A stretch of DNA of 64,000 bases from Cronobacter sakazakii (GTDB taxonomy: Bacteria; Pseudomonadota; Gammaproteobacteria; Enterobacterales; Enterobacteriaceae). Location of the stretch: positions 3,906,001-3,970,000 of the forward strand of contig NZ_CP011047.1 in the NCBI RefSeq assembly GCF_000982825.1, read 5' to 3'. Made by a program: the position numbers and the translations under genes. Positions 29,329-37,120 of the stretch are shown one piece after another. The notes under the pieces are model-generated. The model worked only from the letters and a program-made list of their open reading frames with translations, was not told the origin of the DNA and ran no database searches. The first letter of the stretch is position 1. Every line of letters starts with the position of its first letter.

Positions 29329-30558
29329 ATGGAACCGACCGCCGGACTGATGTCCCTGGAAACCGCCCTTGAGGAGATGCTCTCCCGCATCATTCCCCTG
29401 AATGAGACGCAGACGCTGCCGCTGCTTAAAAGCATGGGCCGGGTGACAGCGCGCGCCATGACCTCGCCGCTGGACGTACCGGGTTTTGATAACGCCGCGA
29501 TGGATGGCTACGCCGTGCGTCTCGCGGATGTCGCGTCCGGCGCGTGGCTGCCGGTGGTGGGCAAAGCGTTCGCGGGCCAGCCGTTTAGCGGCGAATGGCC
29601 TGCGGGCACGGCTATCCGCATCATGACCGGCGCGCCGGTGCCGCCGGGCTGTGAAGCCGTCATCATGCAGGAAGAGGCGCAGACCAGCGACGCGGGCGTG
29701 CGTTTTACCGCTGACGTGCGCGCGGGCCAGCATATCCGCCGTCGCGGCGAAGATATTCGCCAGGGCGCGGTGGTAATGGAAGCAGGCCAGAAACTGAGCG
29801 CCGCCGAACTGCCGCTCCTTGCCTCACTCGGCATCGCGGAAGTGGACGTGGTGCGCAAGCCGCGCGTCGCGATTTTCTCCACCGGCGATGAGCTCCAGCT
29901 TCCCGGCCAGCCGCTCGCGGAAGGCCAGATTTACGACACCAACCGTCTCGCGGTACACCTGATGCTCGACGCGCTCGGTTGTGACGTGGTGAACCTCGGC
30001 ATTATACGCGACGACCCGAACGCCCTGCGCGCCGCGTTTCAGGAAGCCGACCGCGAGGCCGATCTGGTGTTAAGCTCCGGCGGCGTTTCCGTCGGCGAAG
30101 CGGACTACACCAAAACGCTGCTTGAAGAGCTTGGCGAAATCGGCTTCTGGAAACTCGCCATCAAGCCTGGCAAACCGTTCGCCTTTGGCCGCCTTGCCAG
30201 TAGCTGGTTCTGCGGGCTGCCGGGCAACCCGGTTTCCGCCGCCGTCACGTTCTATCAACTGGTGCGCCCGCTGATTGCGAAACTGAGCGGCCAGAAGGAG
30301 GTGTTCACGCCGCGCCTGCGCGTGCGGGCGGCGACGCGGCTGAAAAAATCCCCCGGACGGCTCGATTTCCAGCGCGGCGTGCTGCGCACCGGCGCGGACG
30401 GCCTGCCGGAAGTGGTGAGCACCGGCCATCAGGGCTCGCATATTTTCAGCTCCTTCACCCAGGGCAACTGCTTTATCGTGCTGGAGCGCGAGCGCGGCAA
30501 CGTCGAGCCGGGCGAATGGGTTGAGGTTGAGCTCTTTAACCACCTGTTCGGAGGCTGA
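29329..30558 (+). CDS. moeA: MoeA, molybdopterin molybdenumtransferase
   Basis: Catalyses molybdate insertion into adenylylated molybdopterin, the last general step of molybdenum cofactor synthesis. It has 409 residues (E. coli 411). Conserved elements are [36 protein letters not shown], the MoCF-domain IFSTGDEL and [14 protein letters not shown], and [12 protein letters not shown]. Its promoter must lie in the 235-bp gap shared with gsiA. moeB follows after one base. Confidence 0.97.
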   Translation: MEPTAGLMSLETALEEMLSRIIPLNETQTLPLLKSMGRVTARAMTSPLDVPGFDNAAMDGYAVRLADVASGAWLPVVGKAFAGQPFSGEWPAGTAIRIMTGAPVPPGCEAVIMQEEAQTSDAGVRFTADVRAGQHIRRRGEDIRQGAVVMEAGQKLSAAELPLLASLGIAEVDVVRKPRVAIFSTGDELQLPGQPLAEGQIYDTNRLAVHLMLDALGCDVVNLGIIRDDPNALRAAFQEADREADLVLSSGGVSVGEADYTKTLLEELGEIGFWKLAIKPGKPFAFGRLASSWFCGLPGNPVSAAVTFYQLVRPLIAKLSGQKEVFTPRLRVRAATRLKKSPGRLDFQRGVLRTGADGLPEVVSTGHQGSHIFSSFTQGNCFIVLERERGNVEPGEWVEVELFNHLFGG

Positions 30559-30559
30559 G

Positions 30560-31318
30560 ATGACCGAGGCGTTAAGCGATGCCGAGATGCTGCGCTATAA
30601 CCGGCAAATCATCCTGCGGGATTTCGATTTTGACGGGCAGGAACGGCTGAAGGCTGCCAGCGTGCTGGTGGTGGGCCTCGGCGGTCTTGGCTGCGCGGCC
30701 GCGCCTTATCTGGCCGCGGCGGGCACCGGCAGGCTGACGCTGCTCGATTTCGATACCGTCGCGCTCTCCAATCTCCAGCGCCAGGTGCTGCACCGCGACG
30801 CCACCATCGGCCAGCCGAAGGTGGAATCGGCGCGTGAGGCACTTGCCGCCATTAACCCGCACTGCGTTATCGAAACGGTAAACGCACAGCTCGATGACGC
30901 CGCGCTCTCGGCACTTATCGCCCGCCATGACCTGGTGCTCGACTGCACCGATAACGTGGCGACGCGCAATCAGCTTAACGCCGCCTGTTTCCATCATAAG
31001 GTGCCGCTGGTCTCCGGCGCGGCTATCCGCATGGAGGGCCAGATCAGCGTCTTTACGTGGCAGCCCGACGCACCGTGCTACCGCTGCCTGAGCCGTCTTT
31101 TTGGCGAGAACGCGCTGACCTGCGTGGAAGCGGGCGTGATGGCCCCGCTGGTGGGCGTGATTGGCTCCCTGCAGGCGATGGAAGCCATCAAAGTGCTGGC
31201 GCGCTATGGCGAACCGTGCGCCGGAAAGCTGGTGATATATGACGCGCTGCGCACGCAGTTTCGCGAAATGAAACTGGCGCGCAACCCGCACTGCGAGGTC
31301 TGCGGCGACGGGCGTTAA
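30560..31318 (+). CDS. moeB: MoeB, molybdopterin-synthase adenylyltransferase
   Basis: E1-like enzyme that adenylates the C-terminal glycine of MoaD so that it can be thiocarboxylated for molybdopterin synthesis. The start at 30560 gives 252 residues (E. coli 249). The nucleotide-binding loop is VLVVGLGGLGCAAAPYLA (about 35-52), DCTDN follows at about 130, and two CxxC pairs (CYRC, CEVC) bind the structural zinc. The upstream TGAGATG shows the stop of moeA and the start of moeB one base apart. It overlaps the stop of the convergent LacI gene. Confidence 0.97.
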   Translation: MTEALSDAEMLRYNRQIILRDFDFDGQERLKAASVLVVGLGGLGCAAAPYLAAAGTGRLTLLDFDTVALSNLQRQVLHRDATIGQPKVESAREALAAINPHCVIETVNAQLDDAALSALIARHDLVLDCTDNVATRNQLNAACFHHKVPLVSGAAIRMEGQISVFTWQPDAPCYRCLSRLFGENALTCVEAGVMAPLVGVIGSLQAMEAIKVLARYGEPCAGKLVIYDALRTQFREMKLARNPHCEVCGDGR

Positions 31319-32397
31319 TCATACAGGCCGTCGCGCTGCACGCTGGCGCTCCCACGCCCTGGCCTGACCCGACGCACCGATTCGCGGACATCCAGCGTGC
31401 CGTTCAGAAGCAGCGTGCCGACCGCCGCCTGCGGGCGGATAAGCCGCTGTTGCAGCATCAACACCGCCTCTTCGCCGAGCGCGTCGCGCGGCACATGCAC
31501 TGCCGTCAGCGGCACATCTTCAATCGCCGCCAGGTTAAAGGCGTCGATGCTCATTACGGAGATGTCCTGCGGCACCCGTAGCCCGGCGTTTTGTAACGCT
31601 TTTACCGCGCCTGCCGCCATAAAATCACCGCCCACCAGCAGCGCGCCGGGAAGCGCCGCCGCGGGCGTTTCCTCAAGAAACCGCGTGACCAGCGCCTCGC
31701 TACCCCGCGCGCTGAAATCGGGCGCGGTCAGCAAATGGCGCGTCTCGTCAAACGCCAGATTCTGCGCCTCCCACGCGTCGCGGATGCCCGCCAGACGCAG
31801 CTCCATCGTATAGCGCCGCAGGCACAGCACGTTCAGCACCTCGCGATGGCCCATCTCGAAGAGATAGCGCGCCGCGTTTTCGCCAATCGCCCGGTGATCC
31901 GGCGCGACCGCCGGCAGGCGCATTTTGCGATCGCGGCAGTTGATCAGCATACACGGTTTACCCACGTCACACGCCAGATCGTGAATGTGCGGATCGTCGA
32001 TGCCGAGCAGCAGCGCCGCCTCGGTCTGCGGATCGTTCATCCGCGCGAGAAACAGATTGGCGTCGGCGTCGTTTTCCTCCAGCGCACAGTAGCGCAGCTG
32101 CACTTCGTGAGGCTCCAGCGCTTTGTTGATGCTCTGGATCACGCGGTAATAAAAGATGTCGGACCGCTCATCAAACGCGCGGCGCGGCGCGAACACGACC
32201 AGACTGTTCAGCAGCAGCCTGCCAGCCGCCATATCCTCCAGCACGCCCAGCGCTTTGGCGCACTCCCGCACCCGGCGGCGCGCTTTTTCGCTGGTATTGG
32301 CTTTACCCGCCAGCACGCGGGAAACGGTGCTGAGCGACAGGCCGGTTTGTTCGGCGATCAGGGCCACCTGGAGCTTTTTACTCATTTTGTGATCCAT
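31315..32397 (-). CDS. LacI-family regulator of the adjacent sugar locus
   Basis: LacI/GalR-type repressor, 360 residues. The N-terminal helix-turn-helix reads VALIAEQTGLSLSTVSRVLAG (about 11-31), and the periplasmic-binding-like effector domain contains PDHRAIGENAARYLFEMGHR and LLVGGDFMAAGAVKALQNAG. Divergent from the MFS-GH31 pair, with two operator-like palindromes in the gap, so it most likely represses them and itself until an inducer appears. An alternative ATG four codons downstream exists; the first has GGAG in front. The inducer is unknown. Confidence 0.9.
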   Translation of the reverse strand: MDHKMSKKLQVALIAEQTGLSLSTVSRVLAGKANTSEKARRRVRECAKALGVLEDMAAGRLLLNSLVVFAPRRAFDERSDIFYYRVIQSINKALEPHEVQLRYCALEENDADANLFLARMNDPQTEAALLLGIDDPHIHDLACDVGKPCMLINCRDRKMRLPAVAPDHRAIGENAARYLFEMGHREVLNVLCLRRYTMELRLAGIRDAWEAQNLAFDETRHLLTAPDFSARGSEALVTRFLEETPAAALPGALLVGGDFMAAGAVKALQNAGLRVPQDISVMSIDAFNLAAIEDVPLTAVHVPRDALGEEAVLMLQQRLIRPQAAVGTLLLNGTLDVRESVRRVRPGRGSASVQRDGLYD

Positions 32398-32411
32398 CTC
32401 CGGTTGTGAAA

Positions 32412-32425
32412 TGAAAAATTTTTCA
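32412..32425. promoter_or_regulatory. Operator candidate 1 of the LacI-type regulator
   Basis: TGAAAAATTTTTCA is a perfect 14-bp palindrome 15 bp upstream of the regulator's start. A near copy lies at 32488-32501. Confidence 0.65.
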
Positions 32426-32487
32426 CGGCTGGTTTTAACGATATATCCGTGCCAGCTGGGCTTCTTTTAACACATCACTGTGAATGA

Positions 32488-32501
32488 TGAAAATTTTTGC
32501 A
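32488..32501. promoter_or_regulatory. Operator candidate 2 of the LacI-type regulator
   Basis: TGAAAATTTTTGCA matches operator 1 closely, with two arm differences. The centres of the two sites are 76 bp apart, about seven helical turns, a distance suited to repression by DNA looping. Confidence 0.6.
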
Positions 32502-32690
32502 TAAAAGAGGCTACTACCATTCCAGATGCTGCTCTACTCTCAGGTTGTCGTACAACTTTTATCGAAAACGTGTATGACAAACCCTACAAAAAGCATTTTA
32601 ATTCAAATAGATAGCGGTCTCTGCTGTGGTTTCCGGCGCGCCCGGAATGCGAGTTGTTATACCCGTCAGGCTAACCGTGGAGAAGAATAA

Positions 32691-34001
32691 ATGAGTCAGA
32701 GCATTAATCAGGATGTCGGCGCGGTGAAAACCCGAACCCGCCGCGCCATCCGCCATCTGCGCTGGTGGGTGCTGGTGCTGTTTTTAATGGGCGTGACCGT
32801 CAACTACATCACCCGTAACTCCCTCGGCATTCTTGCGCCGGAGCTGAAAGAGAGCCTGGGCATCACCACTGAGCAATACTCTTATATCGTCGGCGCATTC
32901 CAGCTCGCCTATACCCTGTTTCAGCCTTTGTGCGGCTGGCTGATTGACGTGATTGGCCTAAAGCTTGGCTTTCTGATTTGCGCCTCCATCTGGGCGCTGA
33001 TGTGTATTTTCCACGCCGGGGCCGGCAGCTGGCTGCATCTGGCTATCCTGCGCTTCTTTATGGGTGCGGCAGAAGCGGCGGCGACGCCCGCCAACGCCAA
33101 GACGCTCGGCGAATGGTTCCCGAAAAAAGAGCGTCCGGTCGCCGCAGGCTGGGCGGGCGTCGGATTCTCCATCGGCGCGATGCTCGCACCGCCGATTATT
33201 TACTTCGCGCATATCTCCTTCGGCTGGCAGGGCGCGTTTCTCTTTACCGGCGTGCTGGCGCTGGCCTGGGTGGTGCTGTGGTGGCTCTTTTATCACAACC
33301 CGGAAAAACACCCGCGCCTGAGCCAGGAAGAGCTGGCCTTCATCCGCCAGGATAACGAGCCGCCGCCGGTGCGCCTGCCCTTCTTCACCGCGCTGAAAAC
33401 CGTCGCCAAAAACAAACGCTTTTACGGCATCGCCATCCCGGCGTTTATGGCCGAACCCGCCTGGGCGGTGATGAGCTTTTGGGTGCCGCTGTACCTCGCT
33501 AAAGAACACGGCATGGATCTCAAGCAGATTGCCATGTTCGCCTGGCTGCCGTTTCTCGCCGCCGATTTAGGCTCGGTCGCAAGCGGTTATCTCACGAAGC
33601 TGTATGTGCGCGTCTTTGGCTGTACGCAGATCAACTCGGTGGTCGCAAGCTCGGTGACCGGCGCGTTCCTCATGGTGTCGCTCGCGATTGTCACTATCAC
33701 CAAAGACCCGTACACCACCATCATTCTTATCTCCATCGGCGGCTTCGGGCATCAGATTATCTCCTGCATGCTGAGCGCGCTGGTGGTGGAATCGTTCGAT
33801 CGCGGCCAGATGGCCACCGTGAACGGGATGCGCGGCTCCTGCGCCTGGATTGCGAGCTTCCTGTTCTCACTGATTATCGGGGTGACCGCCGACAAAATCG
33901 GCTTCAACCCGCTGTTTGTCGCCATGGGGTTCTTTGACCTGATTGGCGCTGTGTTCCTGGTTGCCTTTATTGCCGAGCGCCGCAACAAGCGCGCTTCATA
34001 G
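32691..34001 (+). CDS. MFS transporter, anion:cation symporter (ExuT/GarP-like)
   Basis: Twelve-segment MFS permease, 436 residues, of the anion:cation symporter group that includes hexuronate, galactonate and glucarate carriers. Signs are the N-terminal RWWVLVLFLMGVTVNYITRNSLG, the LGEWFPKKERPVAAGWAGVG segment after TM4 and the RFFMGAAEAAATPA motif. The partner genes (LacI regulator, GH31 hydrolase) suggest that it imports the glycoside hydrolysed inside the cell; the transporter type hints at an acidic substrate. The GH31 start follows 11 bp after its stop. An ordinary start with GGAGAAG in front. Confidence 0.88.
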   Translation: MSQSINQDVGAVKTRTRRAIRHLRWWVLVLFLMGVTVNYITRNSLGILAPELKESLGITTEQYSYIVGAFQLAYTLFQPLCGWLIDVIGLKLGFLICASIWALMCIFHAGAGSWLHLAILRFFMGAAEAAATPANAKTLGEWFPKKERPVAAGWAGVGFSIGAMLAPPIIYFAHISFGWQGAFLFTGVLALAWVVLWWLFYHNPEKHPRLSQEELAFIRQDNEPPPVRLPFFTALKTVAKNKRFYGIAIPAFMAEPAWAVMSFWVPLYLAKEHGMDLKQIAMFAWLPFLAADLGSVASGYLTKLYVRVFGCTQINSVVASSVTGAFLMVSLAIVTITKDPYTTIILISIGGFGHQIISCMLSALVVESFDRGQMATVNGMRGSCAWIASFLFSLIIGVTADKIGFNPLFVAMGFFDLIGAVFLVAFIAERRNKRAS

Positions 34002-34011
34002 GGAGATGTTG

Positions 34012-36375
34012 ATGAAAACCCTCAAACACTGGAAATTCACCCATTCCGACGACCACCACGTCGAGCTGACCGTCGATGATGCCCATACGCTCTGCCTGTG
34101 GGTGCTGGAGCCGGGCCTGTTCCGCGTGGCGGTGAAACGCCGCGGTGAGTATGCACTCAACCGCACGTGGAGCATTGCACCTTCCGACGACACGCCGTGG
34201 GAAGGCCGCCCGCGCGACAGTCTCGACGGCTTTAGCCTGCCGGGCTTTACGCTTGACGAAACGCCGGAGCGCCTCGTCATCAGCAGCGATAAACTGCGCG
34301 TAACGGTGCATCAGCCGCTGTGGCTGGAGTGGCATTACCGCGACGATAACGGCCAGTGGCAGTTTCTTACCAGCGATCGCCCCACCAGCGCTTATCTTAT
34401 CAACGCGCATGGCGACGGCGTGGCGCACTATCAGCGCCGCCAGAAAGATGACCGCTATTACGGGCTGGGCGAAAAAGCGGGCAACCTGGAGCGCACCGGC
34501 CGCCGCTTCGAGATGCGTAACCTGGACGCTATGGGCTATAACGCCGCCAGCACCGATCCGCTGTATAAACATATTCCGTTTACCATTACCCGCCGCGCGC
34601 AGGTGAGCTTCGGCCTGTTTTACGACAACCTGAGCAGTTGCTGGCTCGATCTCGGCAATGAGATTGACAACTATCACCTCCCCTACCGCCGCTGGCAGGC
34701 CGAGGCGGGCGATATCGATTACTACCTGTTCGTCGGCCCGCGTGTGCTGGATGTCACCAAAGCCTTTGTGCGCCTGACCGGTAAAACGCTGTTCGGCCCG
34801 AAATGGAGCCTCGGCTACAGCGGCTCAACGATGCATTACACCGACGCGCCGGATGCGCAGAACCAGTTGATGAATTTTATTCGCCTGTGTGAAGAACACG
34901 CGATCCCGTGCGACTCCTTCCAGCTCTCGTCGGGTTACACCTCCATCAATAACAAGCGCTATGTCTTTAACTGGAACTACGACAAAGTGCCGCAGCCGAA
35001 AGCGATGAGCGCGGCGTTCCATGACGCCGGGCTGAAGCTCGCCGCCAATATCAAGCCCTGCCTGTTGCAGGATCACCCGCGCTATGAGGAGGTCGCGCAG
35101 CAGGGGCTGTTTATTCGCGATTCCGAAACCGACGCGCCGGAGCGCTCCAGCTTCTGGGATGACGAAGGCTCGCATCTCGATTTCACTAACCCGGCGACCA
35201 TCGCCTGGTGGCAGAACGGCGTCACCACCCAGCTGCTGGAGATGGGCATCGACTCCACCTGTAATGACAATAACGAATATGAAGTCTGGGATGGCGAAGC
35301 GCGCTGCCACGGCTTCGGCGAGCCGGTAGCCATTAAACATATCCGCCCGGTGATGCCGCTCCTGATGATGCGCGCCTCGATGGAAGCCCAGCAGGCCTTC
35401 GCACCAGAGAAACGCCCGTACCTGATTTCACGCTCCGGCTGCGCCGGGATGCAGCGCTACGTACAGACCTGGAGCGGCGATAACCGCACCAGCTGGCAGA
35501 CGCTGCGCTACAACATTCGCATGGGGCTTGGCATGAGCCTGTCAGGGCTCTACAACGTCGGCCACGACGTCGGCGGTTTCTCCGGCGATAAACCGGACGC
35601 GGAACTCTTCGTGCGCTGGGTACAGAACGGCGTGATGCATCCGCGCTTTACGATTCACTCGTGGAATGACGATCATACCGTTAACGAGCCGTGGATGTAC
35701 CCGGCGGTAACGCCCGCTATTCGCAGCGCCATTGAACTGCGCTACCGTCTGCTGCCTTATCTTTACACGCTGCTGTGGCAGGCGCATGCCGATGACGAGC
35801 CGATGCTGCGCCCGACGTTCCTCGACCACGAACACGACCCGCAGACCTTCCGCGAATGCGACGAGTTTATGCTGGGGCGCGATGTGCTGGTAGCGAGCGT
35901 GGTGGAGCCAGGCGCGCGCAACCGCACGCTCTGGCTGCCTGCAAATGACCACGGCTGGTACGATTTCCATACCGGCCAGTGGTATGCCGGCGGCCAGTGG
36001 GTGACGCTGGACGCGCCGCTGGAACGTCTGCCGTTGCTGGTGCGCGCAGGCAGCGGCTTGCCGCTTAGCGCGCGCCTGCGTCATGTGGATGCGCAGCGCG
36101 ACGACGCGCGCGAGCTGAAGCTCTACCCGTTGCCGGGCAGCGGCGAAAGTGCGGGCCTGTTGTTTGAGGATGACGGCGAAAGCTGGGGCTATCGCGAGGG
36201 GAACGCGCTGTGGGTGAACTGGCAGATGCAATGCAGCGCCGATGCTATTCACCTGACATTCGCGAGAACCGGCGATTACCAGCCCGCGTGGCAGACCATT
36301 GACGTGACGCTGCCTGAAAATGAGCGCCGTACACTCTATATCAACGGTCAACCCGGGCAGCGCTGGACGCGCTAA
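34012..36375 (+). CDS. GH31 family glycosidase (alpha-glucosidase/xylosidase type)
   Basis: Intracellular glycoside hydrolase family 31 enzyme, 787 residues, no signal peptide. The retaining catalytic pair is recognisable: nucleophile Asp419 in STCNDNNEYEVWDGEA (the family's WxDMNE region) and acid/base Asp490 in TWSGDNRTSW. A galactose-mutarotase-like N-terminal domain (YYGLGEKAGNLERTGRRFEM), the barrel start (FGPKWSLGYSGS) and C-terminal beta domains follow the family plan. The GGGAG Shine-Dalgarno overlaps the stop of the transporter gene, so the two are one operon. Substrate unknown; GH31 covers alpha-glucosides, alpha-xylosides and sulfoquinovosides. Confidence 0.92.
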   Translation: MKTLKHWKFTHSDDHHVELTVDDAHTLCLWVLEPGLFRVAVKRRGEYALNRTWSIAPSDDTPWEGRPRDSLDGFSLPGFTLDETPERLVISSDKLRVTVHQPLWLEWHYRDDNGQWQFLTSDRPTSAYLINAHGDGVAHYQRRQKDDRYYGLGEKAGNLERTGRRFEMRNLDAMGYNAASTDPLYKHIPFTITRRAQVSFGLFYDNLSSCWLDLGNEIDNYHLPYRRWQAEAGDIDYYLFVGPRVLDVTKAFVRLTGKTLFGPKWSLGYSGSTMHYTDAPDAQNQLMNFIRLCEEHAIPCDSFQLSSGYTSINNKRYVFNWNYDKVPQPKAMSAAFHDAGLKLAANIKPCLLQDHPRYEEVAQQGLFIRDSETDAPERSSFWDDEGSHLDFTNPATIAWWQNGVTTQLLEMGIDSTCNDNNEYEVWDGEARCHGFGEPVAIKHIRPVMPLLMMRASMEAQQAFAPEKRPYLISRSGCAGMQRYVQTWSGDNRTSWQTLRYNIRMGLGMSLSGLYNVGHDVGGFSGDKPDAELFVRWVQNGVMHPRFTIHSWNDDHTVNEPWMYPAVTPAIRSAIELRYRLLPYLYTLLWQAHADDEPMLRPTFLDHEHDPQTFRECDEFMLGRDVLVASVVEPGARNRTLWLPANDHGWYDFHTGQWYAGGQWVTLDAPLERLPLLVRAGSGLPLSARLRHVDAQRDDARELKLYPLPGSGESAGLLFEDDGESWGYREGNALWVNWQMQCSADAIHLTFARTGDYQPAWQTIDVTLPENERRTLYINGQPGQRWTR

Positions 36376-36400
36376 GACGTCACAAACCGCTGTTATCCTT

Positions 36401-36432
36401 ACGCCGCCGCTATTTTGCTGCGGCGTTTTTTT
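36401..36432 (+). terminator. Terminator after the GH31 gene
   Basis: ACGCCGC / GCGGCGT with a 12-nt loop, followed by a run of seven T, 25 bp after the stop codon. Confidence 0.85.
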
Positions 36433-37066
36433 GGCTTTTTGAATAACGCGCGCCGTCATGTTAATTCCATTATTAATGACGGCATAATAAATTAATCCAT
36501 TCGGCATAAATATCCAAAAATATAATGACGACGAAAAAGTGTGTCGGTGCGTCACATTTTATTTTTGTTATTAATCCCGATGATTATTCACGACGATACA
36601 TCATCCGGAATCAGACTTTTCTTCGCGCTTCACTCAACGAGCTAAACCTCCATTATCTTTATAAAAATCAATAAAATATTATAAATATCCTTTTCAAAAA
36701 TTATTCATTTATCTGATAACTTTCAATGAGTCATTGATTGATAAGTAAAAACATTTAACTGCCCCCTACCCATCGGTATTAACCATCTGACTTGATAAAA
36801 TCTCTTTGTTACCGTCACCGCCAGTGCTTTTCTGGTACTTTTTTTGGAACTTGCAGCGGCCTTTTGCTTTTTACCTATAACGCCATGATTAAGAAAATAA
36901 GGCGAAAGGCTGCATTTACATTATCGTTATTACGCAAGCGCGTTTTAATCACCCACATGGAGCGTGGAGGAATATCCCCGGCTAATTTCATTACTGCTTA
37001 TTTTTGCGCGGAATAACCAGCGCGCCATAGTGTTTTTTATGTTTCTCAGTAAGAGAAAACCGGTCT
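36433..37066. other. AT-rich intergenic region upstream of the FHA-like gene
   Basis: This long non-coding stretch is much more AT-rich than the backbone (runs such as ATAAAATATTATAAATATCC), a composition expected for an H-NS-bound, horizontally acquired promoter region. A 74-codon frame with a TTG start (36792-37016) has no credible ribosome-binding site or homology and is not called. The promoter of the exoprotein gene should be here, but I could not locate it. Confidence 0.6.
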
Positions 37067-37098
37067 GCCTGCAATTAAGGCGGCAGGCTATTTTATTT
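37067..37098 (+). promoter_or_regulatory. Terminator-like hairpin in the leader of the FHA-like gene
   Basis: GCCTGC (37067-37072) and GCAGGC (37083-37088) form a stem followed by TATTTTATTTT. The structure ends about 22 bp before the ATG of the exoprotein gene and on the same strand. It could attenuate transcription or terminate a short upstream RNA. Confidence 0.55.
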
Positions 37099-37120
37099 TC
37101 TGTTAAATGAAGGATTATTT

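Noticed and set aside
36792..37016. 74-codon frame upstream of the FHA-like gene
   Set aside because: It needs a TTG start, has no Shine-Dalgarno sequence and no recognisable motif, in AT-rich promoter-like DNA. I treat the region as non-coding.
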